From Proteus hauseri ATCC 700826 (GTDB lineage Bacteria; Pseudomonadota; Gammaproteobacteria; Enterobacterales; Enterobacteriaceae), in contig NZ_LXEV01000011.1 in the NCBI RefSeq assembly GCF_001654965.1, positions 1-64,000 on the forward strand: DNA of 64,000 bases, read 5' to 3'. Made by a program: the position numbers and the translations under genes. The notes beneath the pieces were generated by a model. That model had not been told where the DNA came from. It saw nothing but the letters and a program-made list of their open reading frames with translations, and searched no databases. Of this stretch, positions 20,431 through 30,442 are shown piece after piece. Position 1 is the first letter of the stretch; every line of letters starts with the position of its first letter.

Positions 20431-20457
20431 CGCCACAAATTTTTGTGGCGTTTTTTT
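20431..20457 (+). terminator. Terminator after rho
   Basis: The perfect stem CGCCACAAA with TTTGTGGCG (tight AT-rich loop) is followed by seven T residues. Confidence 0.9.
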
Positions 20458-20565
20458 ATATGGATTATTTATTGATTGCAATAGATGAGATCTCGAACTT
20501 GGTACATATATTGCCTGTTTATTATTTTTGATAAAAATAGCGATGGCATCAATGCAAATAGTTAA

Positions 20566-20661
20566 GGAAAACTTATTATTGATGAAGGGTGGTGGGTTAC
20601 TGAGTTAACTCGTCGTGGTACAGGCTGGAAAAGAATAAAAAAACAATGGATGAGTAAATAA
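20566..20661 (+). pseudogene. Possible gene remnant upstream of wecA
   Basis: A 31-codon frame without a start codon reads GKLIIDEGWWVTELTRRGTG followed by WKRIKKQWMSK and a stop. Its protein-like composition (three Trp plus Gly/Arg/Lys) is unusual for A+T-rich spacer. A short ATG frame (from about 20542) overlaps it one frame away, so a frameshifted small gene is possible. No family recognised. Confidence 0.25.
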
Positions 20662-20691
20662 CCAGCTATATTTATTATAGAGAACAGTACT

Positions 20692-21783
20692 GTGGATATA
20701 CTAAAAATGAGCACAAGTGTTTTATATGTGTTCTTATTTTCTTTCGCATTTTTATTTGTTGCACGTAAAATCGCAAAGAAAATTGGACTCGTGGATAAAC
20801 CTAACTATCGTAAACGGCATCATGGATTGATCCCTCTTGTAGGCGGGATATCAGTCTATTTTGGTATTGTTTTCGCATTCTATATTTCAGATTTATATAT
20901 TCCTAATAAGGAACTTTATCTGGCATGTGCGGGACTTTTAGTTTTTGTTGGTGCCTTAGATGACCGTTTTGATATTAGTGTAAAAATAAGAGCGACAATT
21001 CAAGCATTTGTGGGGATTGCCATGATGGTGTGGGGAGGGTTGAAATTAGATTCTCTCGGTCATGCGTTTGGTCCTTGGGATATGCATTTAGGGCCTTTTG
21101 GCTATATTGTTACTCTCTTCGCTGTTTGGGCTGCAATTAATGCTTTCAATATGGTTGATGGTATTGATGGACTCTTAGGAGGCCTTTCTTGTGTCTCTTT
21201 TGGTGCTTTAGGTATTTTGTTATATCAAAGCGGTAACTCAGCCCTCTCATTCTGGTGTTTCTCCTTTATTACCGCGATCTTACCTTATATTTTATTAAAT
21301 TTAGGCGTGTGTGGTAAAAAATTCAAAGTCTTTATGGGTGATGCGGGTAGTACACTTATTGGCTTTACCATTATTTGGCTATTGGTTTCATCAACACAAG
21401 TTGAACCTCATCCGATTAATGCGGTTACTGCGTTATGGATAATTGCTATTCCTCTTATGGATATGGTGGCAATTATGTATCGGCGTTTACGTAAAGGAAT
21501 GAGCCCTTTCTCACCAGACCGTCAACATATACACCATCTTATTATGAGAGCCGGTTTTACTCCTCATCAAGCCTTCATTCTAATTACGGTAGCGGCGGCC
21601 TTATTAGCGGCAATTGGTATTATTGGCGAAAACCTATCATTTGTGCCTGAATGGGTAATGTTGGCATTATTCTTGCTTGCATTTGTAATGTATGGTTACT
21701 GCATTAAACGCGCGTGGCGAGTCGCTCGTTTTATTAAACGACATAAGCGTCGCCTACGTAAAGCAACACAACTTAAGCATTAA
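20692..21783 (+). CDS. wecA: WecA, UDP-GlcNAc:undecaprenyl-phosphate GlcNAc-1-phosphate transferase
   Basis: A 363-residue inner-membrane enzyme with about eleven transmembrane helices. It loads GlcNAc-1-P on undecaprenyl phosphate, starting enterobacterial common antigen (and many O antigens). Catalytic signatures: DDRFD near residue 89, NAFNMVDGIDGLLGGL, and the cytoplasmic HIHHL motif in SPDRQHIHHLIMRAG. GTG 20692 is chosen over ATG 20707 because MDILKMST aligns with the E. coli N-terminus MNLLTVST. First gene of the wec cluster, with a basic C-terminal tail as in E. coli. Confidence 0.96.
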   Translation: MDILKMSTSVLYVFLFSFAFLFVARKIAKKIGLVDKPNYRKRHHGLIPLVGGISVYFGIVFAFYISDLYIPNKELYLACAGLLVFVGALDDRFDISVKIRATIQAFVGIAMMVWGGLKLDSLGHAFGPWDMHLGPFGYIVTLFAVWAAINAFNMVDGIDGLLGGLSCVSFGALGILLYQSGNSALSFWCFSFITAILPYILLNLGVCGKKFKVFMGDAGSTLIGFTIIWLLVSSTQVEPHPINAVTALWIIAIPLMDMVAIMYRRLRKGMSPFSPDRQHIHHLIMRAGFTPHQAFILITVAAALLAAIGIIGENLSFVPEWVMLALFLLAFVMYGYCIKRAWRVARFIKRHKRRLRKATQLKH

Positions 21784-21805
21784 TAAGCAGAGGTTTTGTA
21801 ACGTG

Positions 21806-22870
21806 ATGAACTCGGAAAATAACGCTTCCCGACAAGGTGTTTCACCTGATAATGAACTCGATATTCGGGGTCTTTGTTGCACACTTTGGTCAGGAAAAAT
21901 TTGGATTATAGGGTTCGCTCTGCTTTTTGCTGTTGTGGCTCTCGGTGCATCTTATTTGATGCAACCGAAATGGAGTGCTCTCGCAATGACAGAGAAACCG
22001 ACAGTTAATAACTTAGGTAGTTATTACTCTCAGTCTCAATTTTTACGTAATCTTGATACACAAATTAATCCTTCAACGTTTAATTCATCATTGAGTATTT
22101 CAGATGAAGCTTACCAAGAGTTTATTACTCAAATAGCCGCTTTTGATACTCGTCGTGAATTTTGGTTGCAAACAGATTACTACAAGCAACGTAAAGAGAG
22201 TGATGAGCAGGCAAATGCAGCGCTATTGGACGAGTTGATTAACAATATTCAATTTATACCAGCAGATGAGAAAAAGTTGGTTAATGATCAACTAAAATTA
22301 ATTGCTGAAACCTCGAAAGAAGCTAGCCAACTATTAAACGAATACATTGCTTTCGCTAATAAACGCGCTTCAACTCATCTTAATGAAGAGGTGATTGCGG
22401 CTTGGGCAACCAGAACACAATCGATGAAAGCATTGGTTAAACGTCAAGAAATGGCAGCTCGTGCTGCTTATCAACGTCAGATTAATTTATTAGAGCAATC
22501 AATGAAAATTGCTGAGAAACAAGGAATTTCTCAAAAACAGACATCGATTGCTATGGATGAGTTACCTGATTCTAAGTTATTTATGTTAGGTGTTCCGCTT
22601 TTACAGTCGCAACTAGAAACCTTGATTGCTACGGGGCCAGATTTTGATAGCGATTATGATCAGAATACGGCAATGTTAGCGACCCTCGCTGTTGGTGCAA
22701 AATTACAAGATAACTTCCAAACTTACCGTTTTTTACGTACACCTGAAGATCCGGTGAAACGAGATAGCCCGCGTCGTGCCTTTATAATGGTACTTTGGGG
22801 TGCTATTGGTGTTTTAGTCGGAGCCGGTGTTGCACTGACAAGACGTAAGTCATTAAAAAATAATAATTAA
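21806..22870 (+). CDS. wzzE: WzzE, ECA chain-length modulator
   Basis: A 354-residue polysaccharide co-polymerase: N-terminal cytoplasmic NELDIRGL segment, a first membrane helix at about 37-57, a large periplasmic helical domain (TRREFWLQTDYYKQR, ETSKEASQLLNEYIAFANKRA), and a second helix after PVKRDSPRRAF. It sets the repeat number of ECA with WzyE. The long frame starts inside wecA; AGAGG at 21789-21793 points to ATG 21806 or the in-frame GTG 21803, and the choice between them is open. Confidence 0.93.
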   Translation: MNSENNASRQGVSPDNELDIRGLCCTLWSGKIWIIGFALLFAVVALGASYLMQPKWSALAMTEKPTVNNLGSYYSQSQFLRNLDTQINPSTFNSSLSISDEAYQEFITQIAAFDTRREFWLQTDYYKQRKESDEQANAALLDELINNIQFIPADEKKLVNDQLKLIAETSKEASQLLNEYIAFANKRASTHLNEEVIAAWATRTQSMKALVKRQEMAARAAYQRQINLLEQSMKIAEKQGISQKQTSIAMDELPDSKLFMLGVPLLQSQLETLIATGPDFDSDYDQNTAMLATLAVGAKLQDNFQTYRFLRTPEDPVKRDSPRRAFIMVLWGAIGVLVGAGVALTRRKSLKNNN

Positions 22871-22896
22871 TTTTATCTGTTATGACAATAACGAGG

Positions 22897-22964
22897 CATC
22901 AGGTGTATCTGCACCTGATGTGCTGAGAATAAGGGCATATTGCTTTCCCAAAAATAAGCAATAT
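22897..22964 (+). other. Two consecutive hairpins between wzzE and wecB
   Basis: In the 117-bp gap there are two perfect 9-bp inverted repeats: CATCAGGTG / CACCTGATG (22897-22920, 6-base loop) and ATATTGCTT / AAGCAATAT (22937-22964, 10-base loop). Neither has a T tract, so they are not ordinary terminators. In the mRNA they would form twin stem-loops ending 23 nt before the wecB GTG. Confidence 0.6.
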
Positions 22965-22987
22965 AACAATGAAAAAAGAGAGCCACT

Positions 22988-24118
22988 GTGAAAGTGTTGA
23001 CTGTTTTTGGCACACGCCCTGAAGCGATAAAAATGGCACCTTTAGTGCACGCTTTAGCAAATGATAATTCGTTTGAAGCAAAGGTATGTGTTACGGCCCA
23101 ACATCGAGAAATGCTTGATCAGGTATTAAATCTTTTTGAGATCCAGCCAGATTATGATCTCAATATTATGAAACCAGGACAAGATTTAACTGATATTACT
23201 TGCCGTATCTTAGAAGGGCTAAAACCTGTTTTAGCTTCATTTAAACCCGATGTTGTTTTGGTACATGGTGATACAACAACGACGATGGCTGCGAGCTTAG
23301 CGGCGTTCTATCAACGAATTCCAGTTGGTCATGTTGAAGCTGGGTTACGCACTGGTAATCTTTACTCACCTTGGCCTGAAGAGGCAAATCGGACAATTGC
23401 AGGACATCTTGCAATGTATCACTTTGCTCCTACAGACACAGCAAAACAAAATCTTATTCGTGAAGCCGTTGCTGATAAGAATATTTTTGTTACAGGAAAT
23501 ACTGTGATTGATGCACTCTTTTGGGTGAGTAATCGAGTCATGGGAAACCAAGTGCTACGTGATGAGCTTGCGGTTCACTATCCATTTATTCAGCCAGATA
23601 AAAAAATGATCCTAGTCACGGGTCACCGTAGAGAGAGTTTTGGTGGTGGATTTGAACGTATTTGCCAAGCATTAGCTGAAATTGCGTTGGCACATCCTGA
23701 TGTTGAAGTGGTTTATCCTGTCCATCTTAACCCTAATGTCAGTGAACCGGTTGAACGAATCTTGCATGGCATTGAAAATATTAAATTAATTAAGCCACAG
23801 GATTATCTGCCATTTGTTTATTTAATGAATCATGCCTATCTTATTTTAACTGACTCAGGTGGGATCCAAGAAGAAGCACCTTCATTAGGCAAACCCGTTC
23901 TTGTGATGAGAGATACCACAGAACGCCCAGAGGCAGTTGAAGCAGGTTCAGTTCGTTTAGTTGGAACTGATACTAAACGGATAGTAAGTGAAGTAACTAC
24001 TTTATTGACAGACGAAAACGCGTATCACCAAATGGGTAAGGCAACAAACCCTTATGGTGATGGTCATGCCTGCCAACGTATTCTTGAAGCATTGAAAAAA
24101 AATCAGGTGACATTATGA
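22988..24118 (+). CDS. wecB: UDP-N-acetylglucosamine 2-epimerase (non-hydrolysing)
   Basis: A 376-residue cytoplasmic enzyme converting UDP-GlcNAc to UDP-ManNAc for ECA. GT-B fold with the N-terminal segment [23 protein letters not shown], and the conserved [28 protein letters not shown] of the UDP-binding half. It starts with GTG at 22988, preceded by AGAGAG, giving exactly the E. coli length. Its stop overlaps the wecC start by four bases (ATGA). Confidence 0.96.
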   Translation: MKVLTVFGTRPEAIKMAPLVHALANDNSFEAKVCVTAQHREMLDQVLNLFEIQPDYDLNIMKPGQDLTDITCRILEGLKPVLASFKPDVVLVHGDTTTTMAASLAAFYQRIPVGHVEAGLRTGNLYSPWPEEANRTIAGHLAMYHFAPTDTAKQNLIREAVADKNIFVTGNTVIDALFWVSNRVMGNQVLRDELAVHYPFIQPDKKMILVTGHRRESFGGGFERICQALAEIALAHPDVEVVYPVHLNPNVSEPVERILHGIENIKLIKPQDYLPFVYLMNHAYLILTDSGGIQEEAPSLGKPVLVMRDTTERPEAVEAGSVRLVGTDTKRIVSEVTTLLTDENAYHQMGKATNPYGDGHACQRILEALKKNQVTL

Positions 24119-25377
24119 GTTTTGAAACTATTTCTGTTATCGGCCTCGGCTACATTGGTTTACCTACTGCGGCAGCTTTTGCCTCTCGCAAGAAAAACGT
24201 CATCGGTGTTGATGTTAATCAGCATGCTGTTGATACCATCAACAAAGGTCAAATTCACATTGTTGAGCCTGATCTTGATAAAGTGGTAAAACAAGCCGTG
24301 GAAGAAGGTCATTTAAAAGCCTACACCACACCACAACCTGCGGACGCTTATCTTATTGCGGTTCCAACCCCGTTTAAAGGTGATCACGAGCCAGATTTAG
24401 CTTATGTAGAATCTGCCGCGCGTTCTGTGGCTCCTGTGCTTAAAAAAGGTGATTTAATTATTTTAGAATCCACATCACCTGTGGGCACAACAGAACAAAT
24501 GGCAGAATGGTTAGCGCAGGCGCGTCCTGATTTAACTTTCCCACACCAACAAGGTGAAGATGCTGATATTGATATCGCTTATTGCCCAGAGCGTGTATTA
24601 CCGGGACAAGTAATGATTGAGCTTATCCGTAATGACCGTGTTGTGGGAGGTATGAACCGTAAATCGTCAGAACGGGCTAGAGAATTATATAAAATTTTCC
24701 TTGAAGGTGAGTGTGTTATCACTAATGCGCGTACCGCAGAGATGTGTAAGCTAACTGAAAATAGCTTCCGCGATGTTAATATCGCATTTGCCAATGAATT
24801 ATCACTCATTTGTGCTGACCAAGATATTAATGTTTGGGAACTGGTTAGTTTGGCAAACCGTCATCCTCGCGTAAATATTTTACAACCAGGTCCAGGCGTA
24901 GGCGGACACTGTATCGCTGTTGACCCTTGGTTTATCGTGTCACAAAATCCAAAACAATCTCGCTTAATTCACACTGCACGTTTAGTTAACGACGGTAAAC
25001 CAGTGTGGGTTATTGATCAGGTAAAAGCGGCGGTTGCTGATTGCCTAACTGAAACTGGAAAACGTGCTAACGAAATTAAAATCGCATGTTTTGGTTTGGC
25101 ATTTAAACCCAATATCGATGATTTACGTGAAAGCCCAGCGATGAATATTACTCAACAAGTGGCAAATTGGCACAGTGGAACGACTTATGCTGTTGAACCG
25201 AATATTCACGAATTGCCGACTAAACTGAAAGGTATTACAGAATTAGTGTCTACTGAACAAGCATTAAAAGAAGCTGATATTGTGCTAATGCTGGTCGACC
25301 ATCAACAGTTTAAAGCAATTCCGGGCAGCAAAGTAACGCAAAAATGGATTGTAGATACCAAAGGAGTATGGCGTTGA
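24115..25377 (+). CDS. wecC: UDP-N-acetyl-D-mannosamine dehydrogenase
   Basis: A 420-residue NAD-dependent dehydrogenase that oxidises UDP-ManNAc twice to UDP-ManNAcA. The Rossmann motif is [16 protein letters not shown] near residue 8; the catalytic cysteine is in [16 protein letters not shown]; a C-terminal domain includes [17 protein letters not shown]. Translationally coupled to wecB and overlapping the rffG start. Confidence 0.96.
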   Translation: MSFETISVIGLGYIGLPTAAAFASRKKNVIGVDVNQHAVDTINKGQIHIVEPDLDKVVKQAVEEGHLKAYTTPQPADAYLIAVPTPFKGDHEPDLAYVESAARSVAPVLKKGDLIILESTSPVGTTEQMAEWLAQARPDLTFPHQQGEDADIDIAYCPERVLPGQVMIELIRNDRVVGGMNRKSSERARELYKIFLEGECVITNARTAEMCKLTENSFRDVNIAFANELSLICADQDINVWELVSLANRHPRVNILQPGPGVGGHCIAVDPWFIVSQNPKQSRLIHTARLVNDGKPVWVIDQVKAAVADCLTETGKRANEIKIACFGLAFKPNIDDLRESPAMNITQQVANWHSGTTYAVEPNIHELPTKLKGITELVSTEQALKEADIVLMLVDHQQFKAIPGSKVTQKWIVDTKGVWR

Positions 25378-26441
25378 AACGCATTCTAGTTACAGGTGGA
25401 GCCGGTTTTATCGGCTCTGCTGTTGTTCGACATATTATTGATGACACCACAGATAGTGTTGTTGTTGTAGATAAACTGACTTATGCCGGTAATCTTGAAT
25501 CATTAACAACGGTTGCAACCAGTGATCGTTATGCTTTTGAACAGGTAGATATCTGCGACAGAGCAGCACTGGATCGTGTATTTGCGCAATATCAGCCGGA
25601 TGTAGTGATGCATTTAGCCGCCGAAAGTCATGTTGATCGCTCTATTGATGGCCCTGCGGCATTTATTGAAACCAATATTGTGGGTACTTACACGTTATTG
25701 GAAGCGGCTCGCCACTTTTGGCAAGTTTTGCCAGAAGAAAAAAAGAGTGCATTCCGTTTTCACCATATCTCAACAGATGAAGTGTATGGCGATTTAGACG
25801 GCACGGATGATTTCTTTACTGAAACTACACCTTATGCACCAAGTAGCCCTTATTCTGCATCTAAGGCCTCTAGTGATCATTTAGTTCGTGCGTGGTTACG
25901 TACTTATGGCTTACCAACCGTCATTACGAACTGCTCGAATAACTATGGTCCTTACCATTTTCCTGAAAAATTAATCCCATTAATTATTTTAAATGCGATT
26001 TCAGGCAAGCCATTACCTGTTTATGGTAAAGGTGAACAGATCCGTGATTGGCTCTATGTTGAAGATCATGCTCGTGCGCTGTATTTAGTCGCAACAACAG
26101 CACAACCGGGTAAAACTTACAATATTGGCGGACATAACGAACGCCGTAATATTGATGTGGTTAAAACAATTTGTGATCTATTGGAAGAGTTGTATCCAAC
26201 AAAACCCGCAGGCGTTGAAAAATACGTGGATTTAATCACATATGTGAAAGACAGACCTGGTCATGACCTGCGTTATGCCATTGATGCTGCAAAAATTGAA
26301 GCCGAATTAGGTTGGGTTCCACAAGAAACCTTTGAATCAGGTATTCGTAAAACAGTGCTGTGGTATTTAAATAACCAGACATGGTGGCAACGCGTTCTCG
26401 ATGGCTCTTATGCGGGTGAACGTTTAGGGCTTGGAAACTGA
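25374..26441 (+). CDS. rffG: dTDP-glucose 4,6-dehydratase
   Basis: A 355-residue extended short-chain dehydrogenase making dTDP-4-keto-6-deoxyglucose, precursor of Fuc4NAc in ECA. It shows [27 protein letters not shown] catalytic Tyr-Lys pair in SPYSASKAS, and [14 protein letters not shown]. Three in-frame starts exist. ATG 25368 would leave only one base after the ribosome site AAGGAG (25361-25366). TTG 25374 gives seven bases spacing, overlaps the wecC TGA and matches the E. coli length, so TTG is preferred. Confidence 0.94.
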   Translation: MKRILVTGGAGFIGSAVVRHIIDDTTDSVVVVDKLTYAGNLESLTTVATSDRYAFEQVDICDRAALDRVFAQYQPDVVMHLAAESHVDRSIDGPAAFIETNIVGTYTLLEAARHFWQVLPEEKKSAFRFHHISTDEVYGDLDGTDDFFTETTPYAPSSPYSASKASSDHLVRAWLRTYGLPTVITNCSNNYGPYHFPEKLIPLIILNAISGKPLPVYGKGEQIRDWLYVEDHARALYLVATTAQPGKTYNIGGHNERRNIDVVKTICDLLEELYPTKPAGVEKYVDLITYVKDRPGHDLRYAIDAAKIEAELGWVPQETFESGIRKTVLWYLNNQTWWQRVLDGSYAGERLGLGN

Positions 26442-26461
26442 TTGAGTAAAAAGGATAGATG

Positions 26462-27343
26462 ATGAAAGGTATTATTCTGGCTGGTGGCTCTGGTACGCGA
26501 TTACATCCAATAACGAAAGGGGTGTCGAAGCAGTTGTTGCCTATCTATGATAAGCCAATGATCTATTACCCATTATCTGTGCTGATGTTAGCAGGTATTC
26601 GAGATATTTTAATTATCACCACACCTGATGATCTCACTTCATTCCAACGTTTATTGGGTGATGGTTCTGCTTTTGGGGTTCATCTTCATTATAAAGTTCA
26701 ACCTTCACCTGATGGATTAGCCCAAGCCTTTATTTTAGGTGACGAATTCATTGGTGATGACCATTGCTGTTTAGTGTTGGGTGATAATATCTATTTTGGC
26801 CAAGGATTTAGTCCAAAACTAAAACAAGTTGCTCAGCGTGAACGCGGTGCTACGGTCTTTGGTTACCAAGTGATGGATCCTGAACGATTTGGTGTTGTTG
26901 AATTTGATGATGATTTTCGCGTGTTATCGATAGAAGAAAAACCCGAAAAGCCTAAATCTAACTGGGCTGTTACTGGGCTTTATTTCTACGATAATCGAGT
27001 GGTGGATTTTGCAAAACAAGTAAAACCCTCTATTCGTGGAGAGCTTGAAATTACCTCTATCAATCAAATGTATCTGGAATGTGGCGAGTTAAATGTTGAA
27101 CTTTTAGGCCGTGGTTTTGCATGGCTTGATACAGGTACTCATGACAGCCTAATTGAAGCTAGCACCTTTGTTCAAACTGTAGAAAAACGTCAAGGATTCA
27201 AAGTGGCTTGCCTTGAAGAGATTGCTTGGCGTAATGGTTGGCTAACTGACGAGCAAGTAAGAGAAAGCGCTAAATCACTGTCTAAAACGGGCTATGGCCG
27301 TTATCTACTGGATTTATTACATGTCCGTCCTCGCCAATATTAA
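26462..27343 (+). CDS. rffH: Glucose-1-phosphate thymidylyltransferase
   Basis: A 293-residue nucleotidyltransferase producing dTDP-glucose from dTTP and glucose-1-phosphate. The signature is [16 protein letters not shown] at the N-terminus, then [21 protein letters not shown] and [23 protein letters not shown] 26462 (six bases after AAGGA) is preferred to the adjacent ATG 26459. Same length as E. coli RffH. The 3' end overlaps wecD by 23 bp. Confidence 0.95.
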   Translation: MKGIILAGGSGTRLHPITKGVSKQLLPIYDKPMIYYPLSVLMLAGIRDILIITTPDDLTSFQRLLGDGSAFGVHLHYKVQPSPDGLAQAFILGDEFIGDDHCCLVLGDNIYFGQGFSPKLKQVAQRERGATVFGYQVMDPERFGVVEFDDDFRVLSIEEKPEKPKSNWAVTGLYFYDNRVVDFAKQVKPSIRGELEITSINQMYLECGELNVELLGRGFAWLDTGTHDSLIEASTFVQTVEKRQGFKVACLEEIAWRNGWLTDEQVRESAKSLSKTGYGRYLLDLLHVRPRQY

Positions 27344-28052
27344 TCATTTAGAGTGGGAAAGTGAGTTTTTTTCCCTTAAAACTGGGCGTCTTGAATTTAG
27401 TCCTCAGGCGCCTGTTTTAACACATAAACAACTTGATGAGTTCGGTGTGGTTCATGCCAAAGTTGCATCACATGAGTTATCTCTAATTGATGAATTGGGT
27501 CACTTTGGCTTTCGATTTGCTGAAGGTGAAATCGATTTCAAACTCTCAGTTGGCACAGAAAATGCTACAGAAAATAGTTGCAAACAAGTAACGGCGCAAA
27601 CATCACAATTTCGAGGAGCAAATGAAAGCGATATCGATTTATTGATGACAACTGCTCGCGAAGTTTTTGTACAAAGCCGTTTTAGAACCCCTTGGTATCA
27701 ACCTGATGATAGCGGTCGTTTTTATGCGCTATGGGTGAAAAAAGCCGTTTTAGGCACTTTTGATAACACCTGCTTATTGACGATTGATAGCAATAACAGA
27801 GTCAGTGGTTTTGTTACTTTGCGCCGAGTTTCAGAGAGTGAAGCAAGAGTGGGCTTACTTGCTGTAATGCCCAATAGAACAGGACAAGGCATCGGTAAGC
27901 AACTGATGTCGGCAGCGAAGTTTTGGTGTCAACAGCAGGCATTATCAACCCTGTATGTTGCAACACAGATCAGCAATATTGCAGCTTCGCGTTTATACAC
28001 ACACAGTGGTGCTTTAATAGAGAGCACCACCTATTGGTTATACAGGGGATAA
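27321..28052 (+). CDS. wecD: dTDP-fucosamine acetyltransferase
   Basis: A 243-residue GNAT-family protein that N-acetylates dTDP-Fuc4N to dTDP-Fuc4NAc. The C-terminal GNAT core has the acetyl-CoA loop [15 protein letters not shown] and the closing motif [10 protein letters not shown]. The N-terminal 90 residues are more divergent. ATG 27321 lies within the last codons of rffH; the longer frame from 27294 has no support. Slightly longer than the E. coli protein (224 residues). Confidence 0.92.
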   Translation: MSVLANINHLEWESEFFSLKTGRLEFSPQAPVLTHKQLDEFGVVHAKVASHELSLIDELGHFGFRFAEGEIDFKLSVGTENATENSCKQVTAQTSQFRGANESDIDLLMTTAREVFVQSRFRTPWYQPDDSGRFYALWVKKAVLGTFDNTCLLTIDSNNRVSGFVTLRRVSESEARVGLLAVMPNRTGQGIGKQLMSAAKFWCQQQALSTLYVATQISNIAASRLYTHSGALIESTTYWLYRG

Positions 28053-28053
28053 T

Positions 28054-29184
28054 ATGATTCCGTTTAATAAACCACCCGTTGTCGGCACAGAATTAGAATA
28101 TATGAAACAAGCTATGGAAAGTGGCAAACTCTGTGGCGATGGCAACTTCACAAAAAAATGTGAAAAGTGGTTAGAAGAACAATTTCATTGTCATAAAACA
28201 CTGTTAACGCCATCTTGCACTGCATCGTTAGAAATGGCTGCTATCTTATTGGATATCAAGCCTGGCGATGAAGTCATTATGCCTAGTTTTACCTTTGTTT
28301 CGACCTCTAATGCTTTTGTATTACGCGGTGCTACTATCGTTTTTGTCGATATTCGTCCAGATACCATGAATATTGATGAAACAAAAATTGAAGCGGCAAT
28401 TACCAATAAAACTCGTGCGATAGTTCCTGTTCACTATGCTGGTGTAGCGTGTGAAATGGACACTATTATGGCGATAGCTAAAAAACATAACTTGTTTGTG
28501 ATTGAAGATGCGGCACAGGGTGTGATGTCTACCTATAAAGGTAAGGCACTTGGCACTATTGGTCATATCGGTTGCTATAGTTTTCATGAAACTAAAAACT
28601 ACTCATCCGGTGGTGAGGGTGGTGCAACCCTGATTAATGATCCAGCCTTAATTAATCGTGCCGAGGTTATTCGTGAAAAAGGGACTAACCGTAGTCAATT
28701 TTTCCGCGGTCAGGTAGATAAATACACATGGCGCGATATTGGCTCGAGTTATTTAATGTCTGATTTACAAGCAGCTTATTTATGGGCACAACTTGAAGAA
28801 GCCGAGAAAATTAATGAACGCCGCCTTGCATTTTGGCAGATTTATTATGATGCATTAACGCCATTAGCAGCCAAAGGTTTATTAACGCTGCCAGTGGTTC
28901 CAGAAGGATTAGAGCACAATGCACATATGTTCTATATCAAACTGAAAGATATCGAACAACGTACTGAATTTAATGAATATATGAAAGAACATGGCGTATT
29001 AACCGTATTCCACTATGTTTCATTACATACCAGCCCCGCAGGTATGGAGTTTGGTCGTTTTGATGGTGAAGATATTTTCACTACAAAAGAAAGTGAGCGT
29101 TTAGTCCGTTTGCCGATGTTCTACAATATGACAGAAGAAGAACAGCAGACTGTTATTGGTCATATTCGCGACTTCTTTGCCTAA
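28054..29184 (+). CDS. wecE: dTDP-4-amino-4,6-dideoxygalactose transaminase
   Basis: A 376-residue DegT/DnrJ/EryC1-type PLP aminotransferase forming dTDP-Fuc4N. It shows TPSCTASLEMAAILL, VIEDAAQG (PLP aspartate) and the lysine segment SFHETKNYSSGGEGGA. Same length as E. coli WecE. It starts one base after the wecD stop. Confidence 0.95.
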   Translation: MIPFNKPPVVGTELEYMKQAMESGKLCGDGNFTKKCEKWLEEQFHCHKTLLTPSCTASLEMAAILLDIKPGDEVIMPSFTFVSTSNAFVLRGATIVFVDIRPDTMNIDETKIEAAITNKTRAIVPVHYAGVACEMDTIMAIAKKHNLFVIEDAAQGVMSTYKGKALGTIGHIGCYSFHETKNYSSGGEGGATLINDPALINRAEVIREKGTNRSQFFRGQVDKYTWRDIGSSYLMSDLQAAYLWAQLEEAEKINERRLAFWQIYYDALTPLAAKGLLTLPVVPEGLEHNAHMFYIKLKDIEQRTEFNEYMKEHGVLTVFHYVSLHTSPAGMEFGRFDGEDIFTTKESERLVRLPMFYNMTEEEQQTVIGHIRDFFA

Positions 29185-29185
29185 T

Positions 29186-30442
29186 ATGTCATTAGCTAAA
29201 GCATCTATTTGGACTGCTGGATCAACCCTAATAAAGATTGGGGTTGGTCTGCTTGTCGTAAAATTACTTGCGGTTTCTTATGGCCCTTCAGGGGTTGGGC
29301 TTGCGGGTAACTTTCGTCAGTTAATTACTGTACTTGGTGTGTTATCAGGTGCGGGGATCTTTAATGGCGTTACAAAATTAATAGCACAATATCAAGATGA
29401 TGCAATTCAACGTAAAAATGTGTTGGGTACTTCATCATCAATGATTTTGCTGTTTTCAACGCTTTTAGCCATCTTATTTCTTCTTTTTACAGTACCAATT
29501 AGTCGAGTTTTATTTGGTGATGATTATCAGCAATATCAAAATATTGTAAGAGCAGTGGCTTTTATTCAAATGGGTATTGCTTACACCAACTATTTTTTAG
29601 CAATTTTAAAAGGTTATCGTGATGCATCGGGTAATGCATTGGCGATTATCGCCGGAAGTTTAATTGGTGTTGTTGCATACTATTTATGTTATCTCTTTGC
29701 TGGTTATCATGGTGCGTTAATTGGGCTTGCGCTAGTCCCTGCGTTAATACTCTTTCCTGCTACTGCTATATTATTAAAACGTAAGCGTTTTGCGTTGAGT
29801 GAGCTTAGGCCACGCTGGGATAAAGCGATAGCGAGCCATCTTGGTAAATTCACCATTATGGCAATACTAACCTCAATTACCTTACCTGTTGCTTATATCA
29901 TGATGCGTAATCTTTTAGCTGAAAATTATAGCTGGGATGAAGTCGGTATTTGGCAAGGGGTGAGCAGTATTTCAGATGCTTATCTACAATTTATAACAGC
30001 TTCTTTTTCGGTTTATTTGCTACCTACTCTTTCTCGTTTAACGCAAAAAAGTGATATTGCAAAAGAAATCATTAAATCATTGAAGTTTGTTCTTCCTGCC
30101 GTTGCTGTTGCTAGTTTTATGGTGTGGTTACTGCGCGATTTTGCTATTTGGTTGCTGTTTTCAGATAAATTTACTGCAATGAGTGATCTTTTTGCATGGC
30201 AATTAGTTGGGGATGTTTTAAAAGTCGGTTCCTATGTATTTGGTTATTTAGTTATCGCAAAGGCAGCTTTGCGTTTTTATATTCTCACTGAAGTAAGCCA
30301 ATTTGCTTTGCTAACGCTATTTTCCCGTTGGCTAATTCCTGAGCATGGTGCATTAGGCGCTGCTCAAGCCTATATGGCGACATACATTATTTACTTCTTT
30401 CTCTGTAGTTCTGTTTTCGTTATTTATTGCAGGCGCAAATGA
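29186..30442 (+). CDS. wzxE: WzxE, lipid III flippase
   Basis: A 418-residue polytopic MATE/MVF-like flippase with about twelve membrane helices, moving undecaprenyl-PP-linked ECA trisaccharide to the periplasmic face. Conserved stretches include ANFRQLITVLGVL-like GNFRQLITVLGVL, GIWQGVSSISDAYLQFITA and LFAWQLVGDVLKVG. ATG 29186 begins MSLAKASIWTAGSTLIKIG, matching E. coli, one base after the wecE stop. Confidence 0.95.
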   Translation: MSLAKASIWTAGSTLIKIGVGLLVVKLLAVSYGPSGVGLAGNFRQLITVLGVLSGAGIFNGVTKLIAQYQDDAIQRKNVLGTSSSMILLFSTLLAILFLLFTVPISRVLFGDDYQQYQNIVRAVAFIQMGIAYTNYFLAILKGYRDASGNALAIIAGSLIGVVAYYLCYLFAGYHGALIGLALVPALILFPATAILLKRKRFALSELRPRWDKAIASHLGKFTIMAILTSITLPVAYIMMRNLLAENYSWDEVGIWQGVSSISDAYLQFITASFSVYLLPTLSRLTQKSDIAKEIIKSLKFVLPAVAVASFMVWLLRDFAIWLLFSDKFTAMSDLFAWQLVGDVLKVGSYVFGYLVIAKAALRFYILTEVSQFALLTLFSRWLIPEHGALGAAQAYMATYIIYFFLCSSVFVIYCRRK

